A DNA stretch of 64,000 bases from SBAX01 sp964646605 (GTDB lineage Bacteria; Planctomycetota; Phycisphaerae; UBA1845), in NCBI GenBank assembly GCA_964646605.1, contig CAZYEX010000022.1, positions 11,494-75,493 of the forward strand, given 5' to 3'. Within the stretch, counting starts at the first letter, position 1. Each line of letters starts with the position of its first letter. Under the pieces are notes generated by a model that saw only the letters and a list, made by a program, of their open reading frames with translations, did no database searches and was not told where the DNA came from. A program made the translations under genes and the position numbers. Positions 49,692 through 59,140 of this stretch are shown here, in pieces.

Positions 49692-51896
49692 TCAGGGCGT
49701 GCATCGAGCGCAGCGGTCGCGACAAAAGCCCGGGCCACAGACGCCGCCGGGGCAGTGGTTGTCGGTGAGGCAGGGTTGGGCGTCCTTGGTTCCGCCCGCG
49801 CATGTTCGTACGCATGTCCCGCCCGCGCATGCTGCCGCACTCGCACAGGGGGTCAGATCGCAAGGCACGGTCGAAGGACACACACACGGGCCGCTGAACG
49901 GATAGGCGGCCCCTTTGAAGGCGTCGACGCCGGCTACGATGTCGAGGGCATTGATCTCGGCGTTGGGATCGGGTGCGTTGGGTTGGAGTTGCGTCACGAG
50001 GCGACTTTCGGCGCCCAGGGCACCTTTGAACTTGTCCACCAGGGCGACAACGTCGAGAGCATCGGGTTGCGAACCGGATGAGGGGGGGTCGAAAGGAGGC
50101 ACGACGTCGCCGAATCGTGAGGTCGTCATCGTGCTGCCCACGGAGACGAGTTCGCAGGTGCTTTCGGCGCCGGCACAACGCGGCGAGTAGTTCTCGAGGT
50201 CGTAGTTGGAACTGGGCATGAGTTCCGCGCCGACGAGAAACGTGAGACCCTCCGCATCCCAGTCATGGTAGAAGGGCGTGCATTGCAAACGGGCAATCTT
50301 GAGCAGGCCGAGGTCGGGGTTGGTCTGCGATTCGGGGAACTCGGACGGCGGACCGACCCAACGCACGCAGCCGGCGGGGTCGGTGCAGGCGGGTCCGGAC
50401 TCGAAAGGGCTGAAATCCGGCGGCGGCGAACCCGGGGCGTTGGGCGGATTGGGCTCTTGCAGGGTGAGCATGCGCACGGCGAGCGCGGTTGGCGTACCCA
50501 GTGGAACCCATGCGACGGTGGGGACGTCGATCGCTAGCACGCGGTTGCGATACGGCGCGGAGTCCGTTCCGACCTGCGGCGGAGGTTGACACTCGTCGGG
50601 CAGTCCATTGGCGTCGGCATCGTTCGAGGAACCGGCGGCGAGGTCGCATGGATCGGCCACGCCGTTGTCGTTGCAGTCCACGGTTCCCTCGCTGGAGCAC
50701 TTGTCTCCCAGGGAATCGCAAGTGCGGGAATCCCTGATGGCGATGATCTCCGGGATGTCGAACTGGGGATGGAAGCGGTTGGCGGATTGGAGAACGGCGT
50801 TCATGGTCCAACCGGGGCATTCGCAATGATTCGCTCCCCAGATGTGCCCCAACTCGTGGGCGGAGAGGTCCGTTTTGCAGGCGAAGGCGGCGCAGGCTTG
50901 GGAGTTGGATTCGACGACGCTAAAGGCCGCGTCCCGGAAACATAGACTGTTGGTGTACGCCACACCGACGAAGGCGCCGTCCACGTTGCGTCCGGTGAAA
51001 AGCTGGGCCGCGTCGCGCTGGATGTGCGCGTAACTGCCCACCCACAGGTCGCGGAAGGAATTCAACAGGCTGCCGATTCCGGTCGCCGCGTAGGGGTCGG
51101 GTTCCGCGGTGCGGACGATGAGGTGGCTGATGATGTGCCGAGACTCGAGATCGCGTTCGTACTGGATGTTCATGGTGTTGATGATGCTGTGAATCTGCGC
51201 TTCGACGCCCTGAACCGAGCCGTAGTCCTGAAAATACTCCACGTCGGAGTCGATGGCGAGTTCGACGATGTGCAAGAGGCCGCCGGTGGCGACACCGCCG
51301 GTGTCAGCGACGTCGGCATCGTTGGTCGACTCGCCGAGGACTCCGCAGGCGGCGTCGCCCCCAATCACGTCCCCGTCGCGGTAGAGAACGTGCTGCCCGG
51401 CGAATGCGCCCGCGACGCGGCCGGTCAGAGGTTCGATCCAGTAACGACTGCGATCCGGAAAGTGGATGAGCATGCGCCAGCCGTCGTCACCCCAGTTTGC
51501 GGCGACGGCGCTTCCCTCGACCTCTAGGACCTGCCCACGCCATGTTCGGACGGGGCCGGGCTCGACGGACGTGAGCGAGCCGTCGGCAAGCTGGACCACA
51601 AGCTGGTAATTGGGGGCACGCAGCGAGACCTGCTGTAGATCGAGAGTGTAGATGGACTCGTCGATGGTGAGCGGAACCTGTACCGCGAATCCACGAGGTT
51701 GCGCGGTATCGAGCGTGACGACCGAGCTTTGATGTAGGTTGAATGCGGCGCTTACGGACCGGGTCAGGGCGGCAAGGTCAACGGTTGGAACCGGCGATCG
51801 CGGGGCGACGGTCTCTGCAACCTGAGCCATAACGGCCCCGGTCAAGGAGAACGCGGCGACAACCCCCGCCACGCGAAGCGCACGCACAACCCGCAT
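49692..51896 (-). CDS. Secreted zinc metalloprotease (M12/reprolysin-like) with dockerin-like and Cys-rich C-terminus
   Basis: 734 residues with a signal peptide (RALRVAGVVAAFSLTGAVMA). The zinc site is AHELGHIWGANHCECPGWTMN, an HExxHxxxxxH motif, followed by a Met-containing turn; metzincin type, probably M12. Before it are typical lead-in sequences (YSLDLQ-type beta region, VYFQDYGSVQGVEAQIHSIINTMN). After it lies EGTVDCNDNGVADPCDLAAG, a planctomycete spacer. A dockerin-like part follows (DALDVVALVDKFKGALGAES and EINALDIVAGVDAFKGAA, two Asp-rich helices). The chain ends in a Cys-rich block (CPSTVPCDLTPCASAAACAG). It is probably anchored or secreted outside the cell. Confidence 0.86.
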   Translation of the reverse strand: MRVVRALRVAGVVAAFSLTGAVMAQVAETVAPRSPVPTVDLAALTRSVSAAFNLHQSSVVTLDTAQPRGFAVQVPLTIDESIYTLDLQQVSLRAPNYQLVVQLADGSLTSVEPGPVRTWRGQVLEVEGSAVAANWGDDGWRMLIHFPDRSRYWIEPLTGRVAGAFAGQHVLYRDGDVIGGDAACGVLGESTNDADVADTGGVATGGLLHIVELAIDSDVEYFQDYGSVQGVEAQIHSIINTMNIQYERDLESRHIISHLIVRTAEPDPYAATGIGSLLNSFRDLWVGSYAHIQRDAAQLFTGRNVDGAFVGVAYTNSLCFRDAAFSVVESNSQACAAFACKTDLSAHELGHIWGANHCECPGWTMNAVLQSANRFHPQFDIPEIIAIRDSRTCDSLGDKCSSEGTVDCNDNGVADPCDLAAGSSNDADANGLPDECQPPPQVGTDSAPYRNRVLAIDVPTVAWVPLGTPTALAVRMLTLQEPNPPNAPGSPPPDFSPFESGPACTDPAGCVRWVGPPSEFPESQTNPDLGLLKIARLQCTPFYHDWDAEGLTFLVGAELMPSSNYDLENYSPRCAGAESTCELVSVGSTMTTSRFGDVVPPFDPPSSGSQPDALDVVALVDKFKGALGAESRLVTQLQPNAPDPNAEINALDIVAGVDAFKGAAYPFSGPCVCPSTVPCDLTPCASAAACAGGTCVRTCAGGTKDAQPCLTDNHCPGGVCGPGFCRDRCARCTP

Positions 51897-52056
51897 CTGC
51901 CTAGCCCCTATCGCCCGTACGGTGTTTCCCTCCCGCGTAGCCCCCCCACCGTCACACTCTCCATTATCAGACGACGGATGTCCGATTTCAACCCGGTTCT
52001 TGCATTTTTTCCGATGATTTCGGTCCGCAGCCGTCGGCTGCCACGGAAACCGGTCC

Positions 52057-52557
52057 CTATTCTCCCTCGTCCTCGACGGCGATGGCGGGGCCGAAGGAGA
52101 TCAGATAGCCCTCCAGCATTCGCAGGGTCTTGTTGCGGATTTCGTCCTGGTCGAGATCGCGCAGTTCTTCCAGGGCCAGGGGCGTTGCGAAGAAAAAATA
52201 CTTCCCCTCCTCGCGATAGTGCTCGACGGAGGGTTCGGGCCAATCCAGACCCGCCTCCTCCATTCCCATGCCTACGAACTCTTCCATGGAATCGCCGGAT
52301 TCCTCGATGGCCGTCTCGCACTCCTCGTTTTTCCATCGGTCCTCGGTGAGAAACGCGACGCGGACCTGGGGAATCAACGGTCGCACGGAGACCTCGAACC
52401 AGCACGACGGACCGGAATGGAAACGCGAGGCCAGCGTGGACTCGTCGGAGCGATCGTGACGGGACAGCGGTCCGTAACGGTCGTCGGTGGTCACCGTGTC
52501 CTCGATGAGAGCGCGGAACGATTCGATCCGGTCCTTGTCTTCTTGCGTCAGAGGCAT
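52057..52557 (-). CDS. Hypothetical acidic protein
   Basis: 166 residues. I do not recognise the family. It is rich in Glu and Asp (ECETAIEESGDSMEEFVGMGMEEAG) and has conserved-looking stretches SRFHSGPSCWFEVSVRPLIPQVRVAFLTEDRWKNEE and YREEGKYFFFATPLALEELRDLDQDEIRNKTLRMLEGYLISFGPAIA. The C-terminal part has a sensible helix-strand alternation. There is no signal peptide or membrane segment. Its start overlaps the 3' end of the kinase-like gene by 10 bp, and it is the last gene of the GH3-S9-M29-kinase run. A small accessory or adaptor role in that operon is only a guess. Confidence 0.68.
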   Translation of the reverse strand: MPLTQEDKDRIESFRALIEDTVTTDDRYGPLSRHDRSDESTLASRFHSGPSCWFEVSVRPLIPQVRVAFLTEDRWKNEECETAIEESGDSMEEFVGMGMEEAGLDWPEPSVEHYREEGKYFFFATPLALEELRDLDQDEIRNKTLRMLEGYLISFGPAIAVEDEGE

Positions 52558-53351
52558 TGTTTCACGGCTCCGATGATCTTTTCAGGTTCGATCCGCCCGC
52601 GTTCGCCCTGCGTCCGATCGGGCTCCAGTCGATGGAGGATGGTTCTGCGTAATCGAGTCAAGGGTCGAGTCAGCGTGCTATGCAGGCGAACGAACCACGG
52701 TTTGTGATACGAAGCCGCAAGCACTTCGGGCGACAGTTGATCCGGGCGCGTTCGACGCTGCAACTTTACCAGATGATAGCGGTCGCCGCGTTGGAACCAG
52801 CGGCGCATCATTCGCGCCGGCCAAAGCTCGCCGCCCCATCCACGAGGCCAGTACCACGCAATCTGAAAGTCGATGAGATACGGCCGCCCGTCGTCGCCGA
52901 CGATGACGTTCTCGCGCTTTTCCAGGTCCACGTAGGCCATACCCCGCCGGTGGAAGGTGTCCACCAGCGATCGAAGTTGAGCATGGAACTCATCGGGGAC
53001 ACGGTCGGTGTCGGCGAGGGTGCGGCCTTCGACGTACTCCCGCACCAGTCCCGTCTTTCCCCATCGACCCACGACTCGGGGAACGCCTTCCGCGTCGGAC
53101 AGATGTTGCAGCGCGGCGAGTTCCCGCGCGGTCAGCAGCCGGCCGATCCAACCCAGCGGAACCAGCAAGAAACTCGCCTGCCGTTGGACCTTGAGGACGA
53201 CCTTCCCGCTTGCGCCTTCATACAACCCCGTAGTCGCGAAGAAGTCGTTCTTGAAGACCTGTCGAAGGGAATAATGTCGCGCGTCGACGTCGATTTCGTT
53301 GGGCAGCGACTTGCGCCCCAGGGCCTTCAGACTGCTGACCATTCGTGCCAT
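52548..53351 (-). CDS. Atypical protein/small-molecule kinase-like protein
   Basis: 267 residues from the ATG at 53351. It has an LPS-kinase/RIO-like layout. The N-lobe has GLYEGASGKVVLKVQR (Lys) and TARELAALQHLSDAEGVPRVVGRW. The catalytic loop is GMAYVDLEKRENVIVGDDGRPYLIDFQIAW. The usual HRD is YVD, keeping Asp and the downstream Asn; the DFG is DFQ, keeping Asp. So metal and base residues remain, though the motifs are unusual. A helix-rich basic tail (RLTRPLTRLRRTILHRLE) follows. It overlaps the downstream gene by 10 bp and sits in the GH3 operon. Confidence 0.75.
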   Translation of the reverse strand: MARMVSSLKALGRKSLPNEIDVDARHYSLRQVFKNDFFATTGLYEGASGKVVLKVQRQASFLLVPLGWIGRLLTARELAALQHLSDAEGVPRVVGRWGKTGLVREYVEGRTLADTDRVPDEFHAQLRSLVDTFHRRGMAYVDLEKRENVIVGDDGRPYLIDFQIAWYWPRGWGGELWPARMMRRWFQRGDRYHLVKLQRRTRPDQLSPEVLAASYHKPWFVRLHSTLTRPLTRLRRTILHRLEPDRTQGERGRIEPEKIIGAVKQCL

Positions 53352-53419
53352 CCCATGACTCGCTCGCGCGTTGTGCGACACGCCCCCGTCGGCAGAGGGG
53401 ATTGTAGCTCGGAGGGCGG

Positions 53420-54535
53420 TCAGGTCAAGTTTTCAGGGTTCAGCGACAGCAGATCGTCCACCACGAACCGCCCGTCCTTGCGGATGAGGTGGTCATCGAA
53501 CCAGATTTCCCCGCCGCCGCGATCGGGGGTCTGCAAGCAGACCATATCCCAATGGATGATGCTGCGGTTGCCGTTGTCGGCCTCCTCGTAGGCCTGACCG
53601 GGGGTGAAGTGGAACGATCCGGCGATCTTCTCGTCGAAGAGGATGTCCAGCATCGGGTCGGTCACGTACGGGTTAAACCCGATGGCGAACTCGCCGATGT
53701 AGCGCGCCCCGTCGTCGGAATCCAGGACCTTGTTCAGGTGTTCGGGGTTGGAGCCGTGGGCCTCGACGACCTTCCCCTCGCGGAATTGGAGGCGGATGCC
53801 GTCGTGGATCGTCCCCTGGTAGATGGTCCGAGCGTTGAACTGAACCACGCCGCTTACGCTGTCGCGGACCGGGGCGGTGAAGACCTCGCCGTCGGGGATG
53901 TTGAGTCTACCGTCACAGGCAATCGCGGGGATGCCCTGGATAGAGAAGCGCAGGTCGGTGCCGGGGCCGACGATGCGGACCTTGTCGGTTCTTTGCATTC
54001 GTGCGACCAGCGGTTGCATGGCCCGCGACATCCGGGCGTAGTCCATGGTGCAGACGTTGAAGAAGAAGTCCTCGAAGGCCTCGGTGCTCTTGTTGGCCTG
54101 CTGGGCCATGGAAGGATGGGGCCAGCGAAGCACGACCCAACGGGTTTTCGGCACGCGGATTTCCTGGTGGACGCGCCGCCAGACCGTGTCCTGATACAGA
54201 CGATGCGAGGCGGCGGGCACATCCGACAGCTCGCCGATGTTGAAGCTGCCGCGGACGCCGATGTAGGCCTGGACGGCGCGCATTCGAACGGCCTCGACCT
54301 CGGCGATCACGTCCATCTGCGAGGCGGAGCTATGCACCATCAGGGCTCGCTGAACCCGGTTGCTCTTGAGGGTCACCAGGGGATCGGCGCCCGCGGCCCG
54401 CGCCAGTCGCACGAGTTCGCAGACGAATTCGGCGGGGACGTCGACAGCCTCGATGAGGACTTTCTCGCCGGGTTTCATGGCTGTCGAGTAGTTGACCAGG
54501 ACGTCGGCCAGTTTGGTCATCCGCGGGTCAATCAT
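53420..54535 (-). CDS. Aminopeptidase, M29 family (AmpS/PepS-like)
   Basis: 371 residues from the ATG at 54535 (MIDPRMTKLADVLVNYSTAMK). M29 blocks: KPGEKVLIEAVDVPAEFVCELVRLARAAGADP at the N-terminus, VRGSFNIGELSDVPA, VRIVGPGTDLRFSIQGI, the metal-binding run CDGRLNIPDGEVFTAPVRDSVSG (Asp/Glu), GRFVVDD-type ending, and NRSIIHWDMVCL. M29 enzymes are metal-dependent leucine/arginine aminopeptidases. Its start overlaps the S9 peptidase stop by 8 bp, so the two are translationally coupled. Confidence 0.92.
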   Translation of the reverse strand: MIDPRMTKLADVLVNYSTAMKPGEKVLIEAVDVPAEFVCELVRLARAAGADPLVTLKSNRVQRALMVHSSASQMDVIAEVEAVRMRAVQAYIGVRGSFNIGELSDVPAASHRLYQDTVWRRVHQEIRVPKTRWVVLRWPHPSMAQQANKSTEAFEDFFFNVCTMDYARMSRAMQPLVARMQRTDKVRIVGPGTDLRFSIQGIPAIACDGRLNIPDGEVFTAPVRDSVSGVVQFNARTIYQGTIHDGIRLQFREGKVVEAHGSNPEHLNKVLDSDDGARYIGEFAIGFNPYVTDPMLDILFDEKIAGSFHFTPGQAYEEADNGNRSIIHWDMVCLQTPDRGGGEIWFDDHLIRKDGRFVVDDLLSLNPENLT

Positions 54536-56621
54536 GTTTCGCCTCCGCCTCCTTCCCGTCGCTCGAGGCCTGCGCGTACTCCATCTCATACGCCGGCGGT
54601 TCACCGCCCGGACCCTTCAGGTAGTGCTCGAACCACTGCATCATCCGCAGGTTGTAATCCAATCGCGCCGCGGCTTTGCGGTTCCCGTGCCCTTCGCCCG
54701 GATAGAGGACCAGCCGCACCGGGGATTGGTTCAGCGTTTTGAGGAAGCGGTACAGCTCCAGCGATTGCCCGGGGTGGACGCGGGTGTCGTCCTTACCGTG
54801 CAAGATGAGCAGCGGGGTACGTGATTTCTGGGCGTGGTAAATGGGACTGCGCTGCAGCATTCCGATCCAATCATCCCAGGGTCGCTTCAGGGCGTGTACG
54901 AGGGCCTCTTCGTTGGGGATGTCGGTGGTGCCGCTCTTGGAGACGATGTCGGAGATTCCCACGGCCATCACGGACGCGGCGAATCTTTCGGAATAATAGG
55001 TGGCACACCACGCGGAGGCGAAACCGCCGTACGAACCGCCGGTGACGCCCACCTTGGCGGCGTCGACCAGGCCGATCTTCACCAGGTGATCGACGGCATC
55101 GACGAGATCGTCGAACTCTTTTCCCGCAGGATCGCCTTGACCCATTTTTGAGAACGCGACGCCGCGTCCGGTGCTGCCTCGATAGTTGGGATAGAAGACG
55201 GCGAATCCTTGCGCGGCGCCGACCTGGCCGGGACTGTGGTAACTGGTCAACCAGCCGTTGTGATCGTGGGCTTCGGGTCCGCCGTGGACGCGGAGGATCA
55301 GCGGGTATCGTTTGCCCGGCTCTTCGTTCAGAGGACGGACTAACATTCCTTCCAGCGACAAACCGTCGCGAGCCTTGAAGGAGACGACTTCCTGCGGCGC
55401 GAAGCGCATCTCCGCAAGCCACGGGTTGCTGGTCGTGAGTCGCCGCGGACCCCCGTCGCCGTGGCGCATGAGAAAGACCTCAGCGGGATGCGTGGGACTG
55501 TCCATCGTAAAGGCGGCGGACCGTCCGTCGCGGGAGAGTGAGAAACCGCCGGAGGTCATCTTTCCCGCCGGGACATGAACCTTTCGCCCCGTCGCGTCCA
55601 GACGGACCTCGCCGAAGGTGGTCCAGACTCCTTCGCCCGCCAAAACCATGACCGTTTCGGCGTCCTGGCAGGCGATCGTTTCCACGTGGCCGTCGAAGTT
55701 GGGGAGTACATCGCGCAGGGTTCCGTCCGCGGGCGAAGCAATCAACAATCTCCCGTCGGCGGGATCGTTCACGTCCTGCGCGGAGACCACGGCCAAATGC
55801 TTGCCATCGGGGCTCCAAGCGACCTTCCCGAGTTTGCCGGGATTGGAGAAACTGGAGACGATGGCGCCGGTCTCGGCGTCGAACACGTGCAGCTTGCGAC
55901 GCATGTAATGGTCGTCGATCGACGGGGTGGGAGCGAGAGCCACGGCGAAGTGCGCGCCGACCGGGCTCCAATGCAGCTCCGAGGGAAACCCGGGCAGGGT
56001 GAGCAAGCGAGGTTTCGCCGAGTCGGGTCCGATCGTCGCCACCCACACGCGGAGGGCGGCGAAGTCCTCCTCAAAGACCTCCTGCTTGAATCCCTTCTCC
56101 TCCTGTTTTTCCCTTTTTTCGGCCTTTTTTTCCTTCGCGATGAATCCGACGGTTTTCGCGTCGGAGTTCCAAGCGTATTCCGTGATGTCGGTGTCAAAGC
56201 CGAGCAGCCGCGTCGCCTCGCCGCCGTCGACAGGAATTCCGTAGAGGGACTTGGTCTTGTCCTTGCCGCGTTTGGCGAGAAAAGAAATCACTTTGCCGTC
56301 CGGACGCCAGGCGAGGGCTTCGACGTTGACCTCGCCGGTGATGAAGGGGCGCGACACGCCGTCCGTCGCCACGACATGCAGTTCGGCCCACGCTGGTCCG
56401 TCGTCTTCGTCGAAGGGGCGACGCGGAACGGATAGCAGGTAGGCCACGAAGCGCCCGTCGGGCGAGATTTCCGCACTCGTGACGGTTCGCAACCGAGCGA
56501 CGTCGAACGGGGTCCACGTCCCATCCGCGCCATTGGCGCCGTTCGCCGGGGCGACCAGACCAACGCAGAAGACGAGACACCATTGAGGAACCCACCATCG
56601 TCGCGCCTTCGATACGCTCAT
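54528..56621 (-). CDS. Prolyl oligopeptidase family (S9) dipeptidyl peptidase-like protein, exported
   Basis: 697 residues from the ATG at 56621, with a signal peptide (WWVPQWCLVFCVGLVAPANG). An N-terminal beta-propeller (WTPFDVARLRTVTSAEISPDGRFVAYLLSVP, several SPDGK-type blades) precedes a C-terminal alpha/beta-hydrolase. The catalytic residues are Ser in VTGGSYGGFASAW, Asp in LHGKDDTRVHPGQSLELY and His in YPGEGHGNRKAAARLDYN. It removes peptides extracellularly or in the periplasm. It overlaps the M29 gene, suggesting sequential peptide degradation, and begins 5 bp after the GH3 stop. Confidence 0.93.
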   Translation of the reverse strand: MSVSKARRWWVPQWCLVFCVGLVAPANGANGADGTWTPFDVARLRTVTSAEISPDGRFVAYLLSVPRRPFDEDDGPAWAELHVVATDGVSRPFITGEVNVEALAWRPDGKVISFLAKRGKDKTKSLYGIPVDGGEATRLLGFDTDITEYAWNSDAKTVGFIAKEKKAEKREKQEEKGFKQEVFEEDFAALRVWVATIGPDSAKPRLLTLPGFPSELHWSPVGAHFAVALAPTPSIDDHYMRRKLHVFDAETGAIVSSFSNPGKLGKVAWSPDGKHLAVVSAQDVNDPADGRLLIASPADGTLRDVLPNFDGHVETIACQDAETVMVLAGEGVWTTFGEVRLDATGRKVHVPAGKMTSGGFSLSRDGRSAAFTMDSPTHPAEVFLMRHGDGGPRRLTTSNPWLAEMRFAPQEVVSFKARDGLSLEGMLVRPLNEEPGKRYPLILRVHGGPEAHDHNGWLTSYHSPGQVGAAQGFAVFYPNYRGSTGRGVAFSKMGQGDPAGKEFDDLVDAVDHLVKIGLVDAAKVGVTGGSYGGFASAWCATYYSERFAASVMAVGISDIVSKSGTTDIPNEEALVHALKRPWDDWIGMLQRSPIYHAQKSRTPLLILHGKDDTRVHPGQSLELYRFLKTLNQSPVRLVLYPGEGHGNRKAAARLDYNLRMMQWFEHYLKGPGGEPPAYEMEYAQASSDGKEAEAKHD

Positions 56622-56626
56622 CGTTC

Positions 56627-58348
56627 TCACGCCACACTCTCCGATTCGCTTTCTTTGCCTACGCACTCCGTTTTGCGGACAGGACTCTCGGCCAACCGCG
56701 GCAGGGCGTCGTCCTCACCGGGTCGGGTGTAGAGGTACTGGTGTTTGAACTGTTCGTTGGCGGACCCGCGGCGAGTCTGCCGGGCGATGTCAAGCGACTC
56801 CATGGTTCCTCGCGGGAGGAGGTTGACTTCCACGGGACCCAAACGCTCGGATGATCGTTTCGAGGCGTATTCGATATTCAGGGTTCGCAGTTCCCGATCC
56901 ATCCGCTCGCCAAGCCGGAAGGAGTCGTCCACGTCCGCCTCGACGTGAAGTCGATAATGCGGCGGGTTTCCCCAGACCGGGGCGAGCACGAAGCTGGTGC
57001 CAGACCTCGGCATTTCGCCCACGCAGCGGTCAAAGGCCGTCGTCGCTTGCCATTCGGTGAGCTTTTCACCGGTGACGGAGCTGACGCGGGTGCCGCGGTG
57101 AAGAAACTCGAGGATCGGCGCTTGGCCTAGATATCCTCGGACCACCACGCGATCCTCCAGATCGTACCTGTAGAACCCCGCCCAGGTGGTCATGATGACG
57201 CGGTACTCGCGCCCCACGGCAAGCTCGTGACAACGGTGCAGCACAGACTGCGCCGCTGGATCCGCGTCGGCGTCGGCAAACTCGAAGAAAGCGCCCGCCG
57301 CATCCAGCACCCCGGCAGGCGTACGGTCCTCGAGCGGAATCGTGACCCGTCCCTCGGTGGCGAGGAGTCCGATGTCCCGCACGGGCGTATCGCCGAAATA
57401 GTGTGGAAAATCGCGAAGATGCAAGCCCAGGGTTCCGCCGGTCCAATTGGCCAAGAAGGCGGGTTTCCAATAGTCCCGCGGAAGGAGTTCGCCGCGGGCT
57501 TGGGCGAGGCGCGAGAGTCGCCGGGCGACTTCCGGCTGGGGAACGGTTCCGCGGCGCAATGCGTCGAGCGCCTCAGGCGCGACGTGGCCGGGCGGATGCA
57601 AGGTGCCGTCGTGAATATCGCGGATCAACCGTTCGGCATGGGTCGCGGCGCAGCGGGCGAGCTTGACCGGCGTGGCGGGACTGGCGGTGACGATCCATGA
57701 CACATCGTGGGGGACGGCGAAACGCATGATGGCGTAATAGCGGGCCTGGGGATCGTCGATGGCGCCGGTGGCCGGTGGATTGACGTAGTATCTTCGCGCC
57801 AGCCGCTTGGCCGTTCCCGCCAGAAGCCCGGAGATAGACCCACAGGGCACGCCGCGCTCCGTGCGACGCTCGTCCATCGGCGAGACGACCTGAAGGATCG
57901 GTCGAAGAAAGCCTTCGGGATGGTCCAACAGGGCTTTGATCCCCAGCACGTTCCACCCCCGACGTTGCTGGCGCAAGAAGGCCGACGTGATGGGGACGTA
58001 CTTCGGTTGATCCGTGCTGCCGCTGGTGAGGGCGAACATCAAGACGCGCTGTCCGCGTCCCAGCAGGGCGCTGACCTCGCCGCGAATCACCCGCTCGACG
58101 TAGGGTTGTAGCTGTTCGTAGGGCCGCACCGGGACCTGGCGGGCGAAGTCGCCGTACCCTCGGATTCGGTCTAAACCGTGATCGCACCCGAACGCGGTCT
58201 CGGCATTCGTGGCGAGAATGCGGCGCAAGACCGCGTCCTGAACGCGGACCGCGTCGCGGGCGGCGTGCAGAAACCGACGAACCTGAAATCGGCAGTGGCT
58301 TTTGGCTACAGCCAAGCTCAGCGGATCGATCCACGACGCACGAAACAT
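56627..58348 (-). CDS. GH3-family (auxin-responsive promoter family) acyl-adenylating protein
   Basis: 573 residues. It belongs to the GH3 branch of the ANL superfamily of adenylate-forming enzymes. The P-loop-like motif is FALTSGSTDQPKYVPITSAFL. A middle region has FLANWTGGTLGLHLRDFPHYFGDTPVRDIGLLATEGRVTIPL, and a later block TWAGFYRYDLEDRVVVRGYLGQAPILEFLHRG carries the YRYDxxDxV motif. Plant members conjugate amino acids to jasmonate/auxin; bacterial members are of unknown substrate but are probably acyl-amide synthetases. It is the first gene of a run with two peptidases and a kinase-like protein, so an acyl-amino-acid or peptide metabolism role is plausible. That link is inference. Confidence 0.88.
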   Translation of the reverse strand: MFRASWIDPLSLAVAKSHCRFQVRRFLHAARDAVRVQDAVLRRILATNAETAFGCDHGLDRIRGYGDFARQVPVRPYEQLQPYVERVIRGEVSALLGRGQRVLMFALTSGSTDQPKYVPITSAFLRQQRRGWNVLGIKALLDHPEGFLRPILQVVSPMDERRTERGVPCGSISGLLAGTAKRLARRYYVNPPATGAIDDPQARYYAIMRFAVPHDVSWIVTASPATPVKLARCAATHAERLIRDIHDGTLHPPGHVAPEALDALRRGTVPQPEVARRLSRLAQARGELLPRDYWKPAFLANWTGGTLGLHLRDFPHYFGDTPVRDIGLLATEGRVTIPLEDRTPAGVLDAAGAFFEFADADADPAAQSVLHRCHELAVGREYRVIMTTWAGFYRYDLEDRVVVRGYLGQAPILEFLHRGTRVSSVTGEKLTEWQATTAFDRCVGEMPRSGTSFVLAPVWGNPPHYRLHVEADVDDSFRLGERMDRELRTLNIEYASKRSSERLGPVEVNLLPRGTMESLDIARQTRRGSANEQFKHQYLYTRPGEDDALPRLAESPVRKTECVGKESESESVA

Positions 58349-58435
58349 CGCTTGCTAAGATAACCCGGCAGGGGGCAGGATGTTAGTGGCGCTCGGCCGC
58401 GGAAAAACAAGCCCGGTCGGGCGAGGTAAAAGGCG

Positions 58436-59119
58436 ATGCGTTCAAATCCATCCGGCGCCAAGGCGTCCTTCGGCGTGATCTTCGACATGGATGGCGTCCT
58501 GGTCGACTCGGCCGACGCCCATCTGGAAAGCTGGCGGCGGCTGGCCGCTGAACAGGGTCGAACCATTTCTCAAGACCAATTCCGGGCGACGTTCGGACGG
58601 CAAAATCGGGACATCCTTGCCCTCCTTTTCGGGGTCACCGAGGACCGCATGGTGAAGCAATTCTCCGAGCGAAAGGAAGCCCTCTATCGCGAGCTGATCC
58701 GCGAAAACCCGCCGGTGGCGAGGGGGGCGGTGCAACTGGTTCGATCGTTGACGACGGCGGGAGCAGCGCTGGCCATCGGATCCTCCGGTCCCCGAGCCAA
58801 CATCGACCTGGTTCTTCAAGCGATGGGTGTCGAGGACGCTTTTGCGGCCATCGTCTCGGCGGAGGATGTCGCCCACGGCAAACCGGACCCAGAGGTATTC
58901 GAACGGGCGTGCGCGGCGCTGGGACTGCCGTCCTCGCGGTGTGTGGTGATCGAAGACGCACCCGCGGGGATTACCGCAGCCAAAGCGGCTGGGACTACGT
59001 GCGTCGCCGTCCTGACACATCATCCGCCAGAGGCTCTGGCCGGGGCGGATGCCATCGTGGCATCGCTCTTGGATCTGACGGCGGCCAGCGTCCGAGCTCT
59101 CGCACTCGGGACGCGCTAG
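58436..59119 (+). CDS. HAD-family phosphatase, beta-phosphoglucomutase/GPH-like
   Basis: 227 residues. Motif I is GVIFDMDGVLVDSADAHLESWR (both Asp present), cap helices follow, motif II is AIGSSGPRANIDLVL, and motifs III/IV are GKPDPEVFERACAALGLPSSRCVVIEDAPAGITAAKAAG. The cap (SWRRLAAEQGRTISQDQFRATFGRQNRDILALLFG) and overall size match subfamily I HAD enzymes such as phosphoglycolate phosphatase or beta-phosphoglucomutase. The exact substrate cannot be told. Convergent with the tRNA-His gene just downstream. Confidence 0.9.
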   Translation: MRSNPSGAKASFGVIFDMDGVLVDSADAHLESWRRLAAEQGRTISQDQFRATFGRQNRDILALLFGVTEDRMVKQFSERKEALYRELIRENPPVARGAVQLVRSLTTAGAALAIGSSGPRANIDLVLQAMGVEDAFAAIVSAEDVAHGKPDPEVFERACAALGLPSSRCVVIEDAPAGITAAKAAGTTCVAVLTHHPPEALAGADAIVASLLDLTAASVRALALGTR

Positions 59120-59140
59120 CGCCGCGTCCGCGACTCGAAA

